Below are positions 21,738 to 28,613 of a stretch of DNA of 44,139 nt, in pieces (the stretch's first letter is position 1; each line of letters opens with the position of its first letter). This DNA comes from a virus. A program made the position numbers and the translations under genes. The stretch spans positions 1-44,139 of the IMG/VR virus record IMGVR_UViG_3300043410_002110; one strand, written 5' to 3'. The notes under the pieces are model-generated. The model worked only from the letters and a program-made list of their open reading frames with translations. It made no database searches and was not told the origin of the DNA.

Positions 21738-21820
21738 ACATTATACACGATTAAAAAAAGAAAAATATTTTAATTATTTTTAATAAACTTCTTTTTTTAT
21801 TCTTAAAATCGTGTATACTA
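21738..21820. promoter_or_regulatory. Divergent promoter region with paired AATCGTGTATA sites
   Basis: Minus TATAAT (21745-21740) and plus TATACT (21814-21819) are each preceded by AATCGTG, so AATCGTGTATA(A/C)T occurs twice in opposite directions about 55 bp apart, separated by a very AT-rich segment. The copies overlap the -10 boxes of the 21713 (minus) and 21860 (plus) units, so one protein bound there would control both. Confidence 0.65.
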
Positions 21821-21859
21821 ATTTCAACTTAAGCAAAACACAAACTACTGGAGAACGTC

Positions 21860-22114
21860 ATGAAAATAGAAGATTTAATAGAGCAAAAAATTGAAGTTTC
21901 TGCCTCAATGATAGCTAAATGTGACCCTTTTGTATTATACATAACATCATTTTACCCAAGTGGGAGCGGTACAGATAGAACAGTTCATTTTGAAGAAAAT
22001 AAAGACGTTTATCCATATCGCAATGTAAATTATAGTGAAGCGGCACAAGCTATAAACACGCCTAGAAAATTTAAAAGCAAATTTGTATTTAAAAGCGAAA
22101 TAGCGTCATGGTAA
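21860..22114 (+). CDS. Hypothetical protein, 84 aa
   Basis: First plus gene after the divergent promoter, with a strong ACTGGAGAACGTC ribosome site. Helical start (MKIEDLIEQKIEVSASMI), then beta-like YITSFYPSGSGTDRT and VYPYRNVNYSEAA. It forms a one-gene unit ended by the 22166-22191 terminator, so it is probably an early regulator or host takeover protein; function unknown. Confidence 0.65.
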   Translation: MKIEDLIEQKIEVSASMIAKCDPFVLYITSFYPSGSGTDRTVHFEENKDVYPYRNVNYSEAAQAINTPRKFKSKFVFKSEIASW

Positions 22115-22165
22115 ATAACACACAAAAATTTAAAACACTTTGAACTCCTAAAGGTTCAGCCACTC

Positions 22166-22191
22166 GCTCACATGGATGTGAGCATTTTTTT
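22166..22191 (+). terminator. Intrinsic terminator
   Basis: A perfect 8-bp stem (GCTCACAT / ATGTGAGC) with a 2-nt loop and seven T's. A weaker hairpin (TGAAC / GTTCA) lies just upstream at 22141-22158. Read-through or antitermination is needed for the genes beyond, as no clear promoter lies between. Confidence 0.8.
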
Positions 22192-22204
22192 ACTGGAGAT
22201 AATC

Positions 22205-22321
22205 ATGAATCCTAAATTTAATTTATATCCTTTTGGGTATGTGAAAAACACAAAAAAAAGAACATGCGCTAACCAAAACTGGGTAAGACTTAACACTAGA
22301 TATAAAGGCAAGCAATCATGA
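22205..22321 (+). CDS. 38-aa basic microprotein
   Basis: The ATG at 22205 follows ACTGGAGATAATC, as good a site as any gene here. MNPKFNLYPFGYVKNTKKRT then NQNWVRLNTRYKG. The stop overlaps the next ATG as ATGA. Basic and aromatic; possibly nucleic-acid binding. Unknown family. Confidence 0.6.
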   Translation: MNPKFNLYPFGYVKNTKKRTCANQNWVRLNTRYKGKQS

Positions 22322-22512
22322 AATCAACACTTTGGAAAGTTAGCGTTTTATACCGCAATAACGGCGCGTTAGTACCTTTTGATGTGCTAGTTGTGGCGTC
22401 ATTAGCAATTGACGCTATAAAAGCGTTTAGTGAGCAATATCCGGCGATTACAGAGATTGTTAGTATCTCTGTGACGGTTGAGGAAAAATCGATAATAGTG
22501 GGGATTGTATGA
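22318..22512 (+). CDS. Hypothetical protein, 64 aa
   Basis: A beta-alpha-beta pattern (LWKVSVLYRN, FDVLVVASLAIDAIKAF, EIVSISVTVEEKSIIVG), the look of a small ferredoxin-like fold that occurs often in phage early regions. ATGA coupling on both sides. Confidence 0.6.
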   Translation: MKSTLWKVSVLYRNNGALVPFDVLVVASLAIDAIKAFSEQYPAITEIVSISVTVEEKSIIVGIV

Positions 22513-22817
22513 GTTATTACACACCGTACGGTTTTGGTGACTCAATACCGCAAATACTAGCTGATAAACGGCCACAATGTAGTCATTGCCTGGAGCATTT
22601 TAACCCTGCCAGCAATGAGTCGATAGACAATTATTGCTCTTCTAAATGCTGGTATCTTGACAATATTGGCTGCTATAAAAAGCACATAATCAAACTGGCA
22701 ATGTTTAAAAAAGCACCTGTAATCATTGCATCAATGACCGCTGGCGGCTTTTTTGATGACATAACACCATTTAGCAAACAACGTTGGATAAACGCAATAA
22801 ATCGAATTTACGGGTGA
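22509..22817 (+). CDS. Zinc-finger-like protein, 102 aa
   Basis: CSHC (24-27) and CSSKC (about 43-47) make a four-cysteine finger similar to those in the 10629-11189 array. The rest is helical with a hydrophobic patch (APVIIASMTAGGFF), ending QRWINAINRIYG. Unknown function. Confidence 0.6.
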   Translation: MSYYTPYGFGDSIPQILADKRPQCSHCLEHFNPASNESIDNYCSSKCWYLDNIGCYKKHIIKLAMFKKAPVIIASMTAGGFFDDITPFSKQRWINAINRIYG

Positions 22818-22820
22818 TGT

Positions 22821-22922
22821 ATGAAAAGCAAACTTAAACCGATGTATCACAAGAAAAAAGTAAGCCGTCACAACGTCCGCGCGTTGCAACTGTCAAAACT
22901 ACAACTGAGAGATAGACCATGA
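22821..22922 (+). CDS. 33-aa basic peptide
   Basis: From the ATG at 22821: MKSKLKPMYHKKKVSRHNVR then QLSKLQLRDRP. Very basic. The stop overlaps the next ATG (ATGA). It keeps the tight gene packing, so translation is plausible. Confidence 0.45.
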   Translation: MKSKLKPMYHKKKVSRHNVRALQLSKLQLRDRP

Positions 22923-23116
22923 GCAAAATAATTGATGTTAAACGTAGACACAAAAAAGAAGTGTGTTTGTCTCCTGAACTGGACACTGTAGCCGAGTTTT
23001 ACCGCAAAAAAAACGCACTTGAGCAAGAAAACAATGATGGTTTTTTTATTGGCATTGGTTTGGGCATGATTATTTTAGGCGTGTTAATGCTGTTTATTGA
23101 ATGGGTAACGCAATGA
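22919..23116 (+). CDS. 65-aa protein with C-terminal membrane anchor
   Basis: A soluble basic/acidic N-terminus (KRRHKKEVCLSPELDTV), then one membrane span at about 42-62 (FFIGIGLGMIILGVLMLFIEW). A C-terminally anchored inner-membrane protein of unknown function in the early operon. Confidence 0.6.
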   Translation: MSKIIDVKRRHKKEVCLSPELDTVAEFYRKKNALEQENNDGFFIGIGLGMIILGVLMLFIEWVTQ

Positions 23117-23328
23117 AACCGATATTAATCAGCGAAAACCCACCGCCAAAAGACAAAGATTGTTTAATGAATGCGGGTAATTATGTCGAAAAAGATAGGC
23201 GTTGGATAGAGTGTTTTTATGTGAAAACAAAATTAGGCGGATTTTGGGCTGCTTACAATACTACAGACGCTTACCCAGAACACGCTACACATTGGCTGCC
23301 AGTGCCAAAAATTGACCATGACGTATAA
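23113..23328 (+). CDS. DUF551-like protein
   Basis: 71 aa from the ATG at 23113, which shares ATGA with the previous stop; the ATG at 23101 is less likely. PILISENPPPKDKDCLMN at the start, then RRWIECFYV, and HATHWLPVP at the end: the DUF551 pattern (Wxx-P, then THW-P). Role unknown. Compare the C-terminal half of 11629-12072. Confidence 0.75.
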   Translation: MKPILISENPPPKDKDCLMNAGNYVEKDRRWIECFYVKTKLGGFWAAYNTTDAYPEHATHWLPVPKIDHDV

Positions 23329-23464
23329 AACACCTGAACAACTAGCAAACGACCGCCGTCACAAACGGCGGTTATTACCAACAAACACAGCAACGCCACG
23401 CAGGGATCAGGGCATTGTTATCGAAAAAGCAAAGACGGCTAAATTGCCGTTGTGGGGTAAGTGA
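23318..23464 (+). CDS. 48-aa basic protein
   Basis: From the ATG at 23318, overlapping the end of the DUF551 gene: MTYKTPEQLANDRRHKRRLL, then PRRDQGIVIEKAK and KLPLWGK. The stop and next ATG share TGATG. Basic, possibly DNA-binding; unrecognised. Confidence 0.55.
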   Translation: MTYKTPEQLANDRRHKRRLLPTNTATPRRDQGIVIEKAKTAKLPLWGK

Positions 23465-23655
23465 TGACTGATAAAGCAAAAAAAGCCTTACAAGTATTGG
23501 CAGATAATAACCCGCTTAATAATGATTTTGACGCTTATTGTTTTGATGTCGCAATGTGGGGTTTAGGCAAAAAACTAAACTTAGAAACAACAGAATGGGT
23601 TGATTATGGCGATGAATACGTTGAACAACCAAACCCAAAGGATTACGGGTTATGA
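23464..23655 (+). CDS. Hypothetical acidic protein, 63 aa
   Basis: The ATG at 23464 is chosen because it overlaps the previous stop. A helix (KAKKALQVLADNN) then an acidic segment (WVDYGDEYVEQPN). Acidic early phage proteins often mimic DNA or bind host enzymes; that is only a possibility here. Confidence 0.55.
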   Translation: MTDKAKKALQVLADNNPLNNDFDAYCFDVAMWGLGKKLNLETTEWVDYGDEYVEQPNPKDYGL

Positions 23656-23837
23656 GTGATATAAAAAAGCAATGGCAACAAGCCGTTGAAGAGTTTGGAG
23701 ATGATGCTTATAAATGTTTTTTAGTATCTTACGATGCCGATAATTGGCAACCAGCAACATCAAATCAACAGTTAGTCATGAATGTATGTGACGCAAAATT
23801 AAAACCGCTTGATGAGTTGCTTGAACTTTTAAAGTAA
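23652..23837 (+). CDS. Hypothetical acidic protein, 61 aa
   Basis: Helix (SDIKKQWQQAVEEFGDDAYK), a short strand FLVSYDAD, and a C-terminal helix (PLDELLELLK). ATGA coupling to the previous gene. No family recognised. Confidence 0.55.
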   Translation: MSDIKKQWQQAVEEFGDDAYKCFLVSYDADNWQPATSNQQLVMNVCDAKLKPLDELLELLK

Positions 23838-23865
23838 TGCGCAAAATACCCAATAGGATAAAACA

Positions 23866-24561
23866 ATGAAAAAAGAAATCGAATTTTATGTACCGCATGG
23901 CTATAAATTAGTCGGTGATATTCCTCGCTCCACTATGTGCGATAACGAAACGCTGTTAGTCCGTTATGACATTAAACCGATTGATAAACCAGATCCACAA
24001 CAACTAAACCGACACGCTGAGCTGAAATCACAGTATGTGCGCGACCTTGAAACATGCGCAACAATTGACGGGCTTGATGCTTACCAGTTGTGGCAAGGAG
24101 AAAGGTTTAACGGAAATTTTGTAAATCTTACTTTGCCTCCAAAATTTTATGTTGATGTATATTACCGCCGCCACCCACACGCTGACAGCATGATTGAATA
24201 TTATCAGTGCAGTGATGATGATAAGTTGCGTTGGCAATGCAGATACAATGACGGACAAATTGCCGAAGCACGCTGGAAAGATTTAAAAGATGAAAAGCCG
24301 TTGTGGCATGAAACAGACGAGTTTAGATTAAAACCCCGCACAATCACAATAAACGGCAAAGAATATAACGCGCCGTTGAATGTTGCGCCTGCGGTTGGTA
24401 CAACATTTTACTTTTTTGAGGTAGACGCGGTGATTAGTGAAGAATGGGGAAACGACCCCGTTCAATTTTTTTATTTAAAAACAAATCATTGTTTTACAAA
24501 TCGTGAAGACTGCAAAGCCGTAGCCGATGCCTTTGCAGAAATTTTAGCGAGTGCAAAATGA
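23866..24561 (+). CDS. Hypothetical protein, 231 aa, with phage PRTITINGKEY-type C-terminal module
   Basis: The N-terminal 50 residues are beta-rich (EIEFYVPHGYKLVGD). The middle has a DVYYRR strand, a WQCRYNDG strand and a WHETDEFRL segment. From about 157 a RTITINGKEYNAPLNVAP segment begins, followed by GTTFYFFEVD and a final helix AVADAFAEILAS. The second half resembles a module shared by many enterobacterial phage early proteins of unknown role. A 28-bp gap with AGGATAAAAC precedes it. Confidence 0.65.
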   Translation: MKKEIEFYVPHGYKLVGDIPRSTMCDNETLLVRYDIKPIDKPDPQQLNRHAELKSQYVRDLETCATIDGLDAYQLWQGERFNGNFVNLTLPPKFYVDVYYRRHPHADSMIEYYQCSDDDKLRWQCRYNDGQIAEARWKDLKDEKPLWHETDEFRLKPRTITINGKEYNAPLNVAPAVGTTFYFFEVDAVISEEWGNDPVQFFYLKTNHCFTNREDCKAVADAFAEILASAK

Positions 24562-24761
24562 GCAAATTACCCGATAATGTTGTGTTGCGTGTTGAGCCAA
24601 TACCAGACAATGTAAATCAAACTTCATGCGCAGGGTGTTATTTTTATAACACTGACGATTGTTTAATGCCTGCGTGCACTAGCCCTAAATCGACATTAAT
24701 CGGGTTTAACGGTAGGTTTATATGGTTTGTTGAGGTAAAAGATGACAATCAAAAAAGTTGA
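24558..24761 (+). CDS. Cysteine-containing hypothetical protein, 67 aa
   Basis: CAGCYFYNTDDC then MPACTSPKS: four cysteines close together (about 24-40), a metal-binding loop. The C-terminus has a beta pair (FIWFVEVKD). ATGA coupling. Confidence 0.6.
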   Translation: MSKLPDNVVLRVEPIPDNVNQTSCAGCYFYNTDDCLMPACTSPKSTLIGFNGRFIWFVEVKDDNQKS

Positions 24762-25068
24762 TGATTTAACGATTGACGAACTTAATCAAGCTGTTGCGTT
24801 TGCGAATGGTTTGATTAATTCTGAAATGTTTTGGCTAGATAATGATAATCAAGTAATTTTACAATTAAAAGATTATACGCCTTGCACGGATCAAGCGCAG
24901 GCTTATGAGATTATTGAACGCGAGAAAATAAGTTTAAATAAGTTTATTAGTCAAGATGAATGGAATGCCGATATTTTTTGTTTTCATGTTTCAACAGGGG
25001 AAACGCCACTAATTGCAGCAATGCGTTGTTATGTTAAGTCAAAATTAGGTTATAAAATTGATTTATAA
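24742..25068 (+). CDS. DUF2591 / NinX-like protein
   Basis: 108 aa. DDLTIDELNQAVAFANG, then LKDYTPCTDQAQAYEIIERE, and TPLIAAMRCYVKSKLGYKI near the end: the order and spacing match DUF2591 proteins (NinX relatives), which occur in phage early operons with unknown role. GAGGTAAAAG is the ribosome site. Last gene of this plus unit. Confidence 0.8.
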   Translation: MTIKKVDDLTIDELNQAVAFANGLINSEMFWLDNDNQVILQLKDYTPCTDQAQAYEIIEREKISLNKFISQDEWNADIFCFHVSTGETPLIAAMRCYVKSKLGYKIDL

Positions 25069-25069
25069 A

Positions 25070-25161
25070 CAATCGCTTACGCTGTGATTGATTTTAGATT
25101 ATCTTTAATCAGCGTTTTAATTATCTGTTACCATTCTCCTGACATCAGGAAAATGGTAAAC
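25070..25161. other. Hairpin-rich intergenic stretch
   Basis: 25070-25090 is a weak hairpin followed by ATTTTAG. 25127-25161 is a long stem (GTTACCATT-TCCTGA paired with TCAGGA-AAATGGTAAAC) with one internal mismatch and a 2-nt loop. It has no T-run, so it is not a normal terminator and may be a processing or binding site. Confidence 0.5.
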
Positions 25162-25166
25162 AAAAT

Positions 25167-25198
25167 AAAACCCGCGTATCTCACGACAGGCGGGTTTT
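25167..25198. terminator. Bidirectional terminator
   Basis: AAAACCCGC / GCGGGTTTT with a 14-nt loop, between converging genes at 25068 (plus) and 25257 (minus). The stem resembles the 1493-1537 terminator. Confidence 0.8.
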
Positions 25199-25256
25199 AA
25201 ATGTCAGACTTTTCAGCGATTGCGGATACACAATCCAAAACTGACTTTATAGTGTA

Positions 25257-25490
25257 TCAAACAATCGGGCAGTTTTCCAGAATTTCATCGGGTGTTAGCT
25301 CGCGGAATATCTTTAAAAACTGTTCTTTGTACAGTGTGACGCTTATATCACGCGCCACATCATCTTTAACACGATAACTTACTTGATACTCAGATATGCT
25401 AGTGACTTCATAAACCAAATGCGTAAAATCGCCGTGTTTGCGCTTCCAAAGTGTACCGTTTTCGATTATTGCGACAGGTGTGCGACACAT
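25257..25490 (-). CDS. Hypothetical protein, 77 aa, single-gene minus unit
   Basis: The ATG at 25490 is chosen: GGAG lies 8 bases upstream and the promoter at 25513-25518 would start RNA near 25506, which excludes the ATG at 25511. A beta-rich small domain (GTLWKRKHGDFTHLVYEV, then YQVSYRVKDDV, and FLKIFRELTPDEI). It stands divergent to the plus unit at 25664, so it could be a regulator, but shows no HTH. Confidence 0.6.
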   Translation of the reverse strand: MCRTPVAIIENGTLWKRKHGDFTHLVYEVTSISEYQVSYRVKDDVARDISVTLYKEQFLKIFRELTPDEILENCPIV

Positions 25491-25512
25491 TGCTAAGACT
25501 CCAAAAAACATA

Positions 25513-25569
25513 ATTATACAGCAATCAATAACTTACGCAAAAATAAGCATGGTGCGACAATTTGTCACA
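25513..25569. promoter_or_regulatory. Minus promoter plus palindromic operator
   Basis: TATAAT (25518-25513, minus) for the 25490 gene. About 35 bp upstream is an imperfect palindrome, GTGCGACAA paired with TTTGTCACA (25551-25569), placed between the two divergent promoters. Confidence 0.5.
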
Positions 25570-25570
25570 T

Positions 25571-25617
25571 TAAATTGCTATAAATAAATTTGACTTTATA
25601 GTAAATTGCTATATCAT
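25571..25617 (+). promoter_or_regulatory. Strong plus promoter with flanking direct repeats
   Basis: -35 TTGACT (25590-25595), a 16-bp spacer and -10 TATCAT (25612-25617). TAAATTGCTATA occurs twice (25571-25582 and 25602-25613), 31 bp apart, the second touching the -10 box. Direct repeats at this spacing look like operator sites on one face of the helix. Confidence 0.7.
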
Positions 25618-25627
25618 ATCTACCTAA

Positions 25628-25646
25628 CAGCTAGGCGGTCTAGCTG
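25628..25646 (+). other. Hairpin in the 5' leader before the 25664 gene
   Basis: CAGCTAG / CTAGCTG, a perfect 7-bp stem with a 5-nt loop, ending 8 bases before the TTGGAGAG ribosome site. It may stabilise the mRNA or affect initiation. Confidence 0.5.
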
Positions 25647-25663
25647 AATTATTGGAGAGTGTC

Positions 25664-25885
25664 ATGAGTGCATATTTAACTGGTTATTATCAAGCTGATA
25701 AACAAAACGGCGTTACATACATAGGCGATTGTTTAGAAGACGCGGATATACATATTTTGCGAGCTGGTTTATTTGCTGAGTTTTTAGAAGACATGGAAGA
25801 AAATGAAACAATGGTCACTTTTTTTGATTGTTCAAATTTTGAACTTTTGGAAAAAATAGACAGTGAGTATGGTGTAAAACAATGA
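25664..25885 (+). CDS. Hypothetical acidic protein, 73 aa
   Basis: The ATG at 25664 follows TTGGAGAGTGTC. MSAYLTGYYQADKQNGVTYI then a highly acidic helix (FLEDMEENETMV) and FFDCSNFELLEKID. Alpha/beta and acidic. First gene of a regulated unit also encoding the HTH protein; may act with it. Unrecognised. Confidence 0.6.
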   Translation: MSAYLTGYYQADKQNGVTYIGDCLEDADIHILRAGLFAEFLEDMEENETMVTFFDCSNFELLEKIDSEYGVKQ

Positions 25886-26097
25886 TTACACAACAAGAAT
25901 TTAAAGCCGCACGGACGCGGCTTAATTTAACTACTAAGCAGGTTGCCGCACTGTTAGACGTTAGCGAATCAACAGTGCAAAGATGGGATGGACAACGCAA
26001 TGTAAATCAGACTATACCTTTGGTTTATTGGGAGATTTTTCAATTGTTTACAAGTACCCACCCGATTTACAAGATTGTTAAAAAGGCGGATTTATGA
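25882..26097 (+). CDS. Cro/C1-type HTH regulator, 71 aa
   Basis: Helix QEFKAARTRLNL, helix TTKQVAALLD, turn VSE, recognition helix STVQRWDGQR, then a LVYWEIFQL helix: a compact HTH_3-like fold. It is made from the operator-flanked promoter at 25571-25617, so it probably controls its own and the divergent 25490 promoter. ATGA coupling. Confidence 0.75.
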   Translation: MITQQEFKAARTRLNLTTKQVAALLDVSESTVQRWDGQRNVNQTIPLVYWEIFQLFTSTHPIYKIVKKADL

Positions 26098-26270
26098 AAC
26101 ATGGAAACAAAAAAGACCGCGCCATAGTAGCGCGGGTAGGCAGGGAATTTTTAAACTATCGCAGGCGGTTTATTAAAGCTCATGATAGCGTTAAGCTTAA
26201 AGATGCCGATAAGTATCATGTGCAACTTGCAAAAAGCAAACAATTGTTTGAGCAAGTTAAATCAATGTAG
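26094..26270 (+). CDS. 58-aa basic helical protein
   Basis: From the ATG at 26094, ATGA-overlapping the HTH gene: MKHGNKKDRAIVARVGREF, then YRRRFIKAHDSVKLKDADK and a QLAKSKQLFEQ helix. Basic and helical, perhaps DNA- or RNA-binding. No family recognised. Confidence 0.6.
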   Translation: MKHGNKKDRAIVARVGREFLNYRRRFIKAHDSVKLKDADKYHVQLAKSKQLFEQVKSM

Positions 26271-26286
26271 ATTAAATGGAGCAATT

Positions 26287-26631
26287 ATGGCAATAAAAAG
26301 TACAAATTTCGGTCGCACTGAATTAAGCGGTCAAGATGCTGTTAGATTTATACAGCACATGAACGAAGACAAGCCAAACGAAAAGCTTAAGTTATCCATC
26401 AAAAGGGGAAAGAAAATACTTAAATTAATAAATGATATTTCAGGGGATTTTATGAAATTAAGTGATTTAGAATTAACTCATGACCAAGTTTTTAATGATT
26501 TAGAAAACGCAGTATTTACGCCATCAGAAGCGATAGAATACCTTGAAATAACCGATTTATCATTGGAAAATTTGAGGCGTGTTAAAAATTTGTTATCAAA
26601 GCAAAAAAACGAGCATTATTGGCTACCATAA
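26287..26631 (+). CDS. Hypothetical helical protein, 114 aa
   Basis: The ATG at 26287 has TGGAGCAATT upstream; earlier starts would lie inside the 58-aa gene. Helices around GQDAVRFIQHMNE, LKLSIKRGKKILKLIND and EAIEYLEITDLSLENLRRV. Function unknown. Last plus gene; ends at the 26635-26657 terminator. Confidence 0.6.
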   Translation: MAIKSTNFGRTELSGQDAVRFIQHMNEDKPNEKLKLSIKRGKKILKLINDISGDFMKLSDLELTHDQVFNDLENAVFTPSEAIEYLEITDLSLENLRRVKNLLSKQKNEHYWLP

Positions 26632-26634
26632 TGT

Positions 26635-26657
26635 AAAAGCCCCGTTATGGGGCTTTT
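26635..26657. terminator. Bidirectional terminator between plus early and minus late regions
   Basis: AAAAGCCCC / GGGGCTTTT with a 5-nt loop, followed by T's. The stem is the same sequence as in the 21359-21381 terminator, though the loop differs. Confidence 0.9.
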
Positions 26658-26658
26658 T

Positions 26659-26877
26659 TTATTTAGCTGAGTTGCAATCTATACTTGCAAAATGCCACGT
26701 TTGACGATCAATTATTAAACAATTACCGCGTCTATCACGGGCATAAGTCAATCTATTAACAAATTCCACGGTTTGTTTTTCTAGCCGCTGTTCGTGTTCT
26801 AAGCGTATCTCATCAGGACTTTGGCAAGATACCACGCAACACGCCGCAACAAACAGCAAGGGCAAGGATACCTTCAT
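26659..26877 (-). CDS. Small lipoprotein, 72 aa
   Basis: MKVSLPLLFVAACCVVSCQS: a short signal and lipobox VVSC, with C18 as the lipidated residue. The mature part has a helix (EIRLEHEQRLEKQTVEFVNRL) and a small RGNCLIIDRQTWHF domain with a last cysteine. An outer-membrane lipoprotein at the end of the tail operon could be an o-spanin-like lysis factor or a superinfection blocker; it lacks the proline-rich look of Rz1. Confidence 0.7.
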   Translation of the reverse strand: MKVSLPLLFVAACCVVSCQSPDEIRLEHEQRLEKQTVEFVNRLTYARDRRGNCLIIDRQTWHFASIDCNSAK

Positions 26878-27266
26878 GCCAAAATTTCATATTTTGGTAA
26901 ATCAGCAATAACGGCTTCAACGCTGTCATATTGTTTCACGCCTGATTTAATATCCGCCTGAATTTTAAAGCATTGACGACACCAAGCATTGACCGCCTTA
27001 GCTTCAATTCTGAATTCATCATCATCGTACCACGCGCGTGTTTCTTCAAAACTGTCGTAATCATGACCGTTTTTAATTGTGTCACTAACAAAAAAATTAA
27101 TGGCCGCGTATTGTTCAGCAATATTATTGCTATTAACATTAACTATGCCGCCCATCAAATCATCAGAATATGCCAATTCCTTTTCATTTTTTTGGCATTT
27201 ATAATCGTCGTCTTCATAACGTACGTTAGAGATAACGCCGTTTTCGTTTTTATAAACTCGTTTCAT
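26874..27266 (-). CDS. Possible tail fibre assembly / chaperone protein
   Basis: 130 aa, located directly after the fibre gene. Acidic N-terminus, then YDSFEETRAWYDDDEF and AVNAWCRQCFKIQADIKSG: charged helices resembling small assembly chaperones. Position is the main evidence. Confidence 0.5.
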   Translation of the reverse strand: MKRVYKNENGVISNVRYEDDDYKCQKNEKELAYSDDLMGGIVNVNSNNIAEQYAAINFFVSDTIKNGHDYDSFEETRAWYDDDEFRIEAKAVNAWCRQCFKIQADIKSGVKQYDSVEAVIADLPKYEILA

Positions 27267-28603
27267 CAGAATTCAAACCCAGAAATGTTGATAATACACA
27301 CAGCCCCCGCCGTGTTACTGTTTTGTGTCCAGTACAGTAGTTGTTGATCGGTGATAAGAACTTGCACAGTTTCGTAAAGATTAGCTGTTGAAATATTGCC
27401 ACCCGCCACACCGTCACCGCTTGCGTTTGCTGCCACTTTTAACACGCCGTTACCCGCAATTGAACTTGATAAACGACATTTAGCGCGTTTAGCTTGAGCA
27501 GGCACAGCAGTTGCAATACTTAGCCCTTGAAACGTACCTGATACGCTTGCTTGCCCTGCTGTTAATACGTTTGTCTCAGTAAACTCAACAACATTTTGCC
27601 GTTGTGTAAAATGGATAATGTTACTAGAGCCATTTGTTCTAAATGCCCCAATAAACCCACTAAAAGTATAACCGCTTGGTAAAGTTGGAGATGATGTTGA
27701 TAACGATGCTATTGCGCCCGTTGTTGTGCCATTGCTAATAAAATATATTGTGTACCAAGTATTAGCCGCGCGGGTGCCTGTATCAAGTCCATTTAAACCA
27801 TTGACAGTTATGTCAAGCGTACAGCTTATGGATGTTGGTTTAATTACGTTATTGCCAGAAATCAACATTGCTTCTTGCGCCGTAATATCTAGCTTAGTAT
27901 TAGGCGTTGAAGCGTTTGGTTTTATGTACAAGTTAGTCGTTATCAACTGTAACAGCGTAAACTGTCCGCCATTACCCGATGTCGCTGGATTTTGCAGTAA
28001 CACCTTATCAAGCGTTGAGCTGTATTTAAATTCTGCAATTGCTCCTACTTGCAAATCACCTGCAATTAATGCAACGCCGCCACCTTTTACAATCGTTTTT
28101 GCTGTCAAACCGTTAGGACTAATTGTCGGTGTTGTAGTCGTATTAGCCGCCGTGATTTTTGCAAAAAACGTCATACCGTCAACCCAAGCGGCATAAACAG
28201 GCGCGTAGGTTGCCGTGATTGCATCAGATGTACCGCCAGCAGTTACAGAATTAATAGTGTTGTTTTGCACTTGTGGAGCTTGTAACATTGCGTTTGCACT
28301 GTTCTTCGTCCACATATTCACAGCAAAATCACCCGCATTCCATGCCAGTGCAGTTGTGCCCTCTTGAGCTCTAACAATAGTTACAACATCACCAACCACC
28401 GCCGTTACATGCACTATTTCATTTAATAGCCCTGTTGCCTGGTCTGTAAAAGTGAGTTTGAAATATTCTCCTATCGCGTTGTTAGGGTTGGGGAATAAAA
28501 CGCCCGTGCCTGTTGCCAATGTTGCCGATGTTGCAACGGCTGTTATTGAGCCGCTAAGCGTAGACCGCGCATTGTTGGCAAATAATAAAACTGTTTGTGC
28601 CAT
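27266..28603 (-). CDS. Tail fibre / receptor-binding protein
   Basis: 445 aa. The N-terminal 95 residues are an attachment domain found on phage fibres: NARSTLSGSITAVATSATL, then VTIVRAQEGTTALAWNAGD. The middle is a beta-rich shaft (T-, N- and G-rich). The C-terminal half carries a jelly-roll-like head (QRQNVVEF to the end, with QLLYWTQNSNTAG). It should bind the host surface. The only clear fibre in the genome. Confidence 0.8.
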   Translation of the reverse strand: MAQTVLLFANNARSTLSGSITAVATSATLATGTGVLFPNPNNAIGEYFKLTFTDQATGLLNEIVHVTAVVGDVVTIVRAQEGTTALAWNAGDFAVNMWTKNSANAMLQAPQVQNNTINSVTAGGTSDAITATYAPVYAAWVDGMTFFAKITAANTTTTPTISPNGLTAKTIVKGGGVALIAGDLQVGAIAEFKYSSTLDKVLLQNPATSGNGGQFTLLQLITTNLYIKPNASTPNTKLDITAQEAMLISGNNVIKPTSISCTLDITVNGLNGLDTGTRAANTWYTIYFISNGTTTGAIASLSTSSPTLPSGYTFSGFIGAFRTNGSSNIIHFTQRQNVVEFTETNVLTAGQASVSGTFQGLSIATAVPAQAKRAKCRLSSSIAGNGVLKVAANASGDGVAGGNISTANLYETVQVLITDQQLLYWTQNSNTAGAVCIINISGFEF

Positions 28604-28613
28604 GATGATGCCC

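Noticed and set aside
27726-28196. 156-aa plus-strand frame opposite the fibre gene
   Set aside because: It mirrors the codons of the tail fibre, has no ribosome site and encodes a low-complexity hydrophobic sequence.
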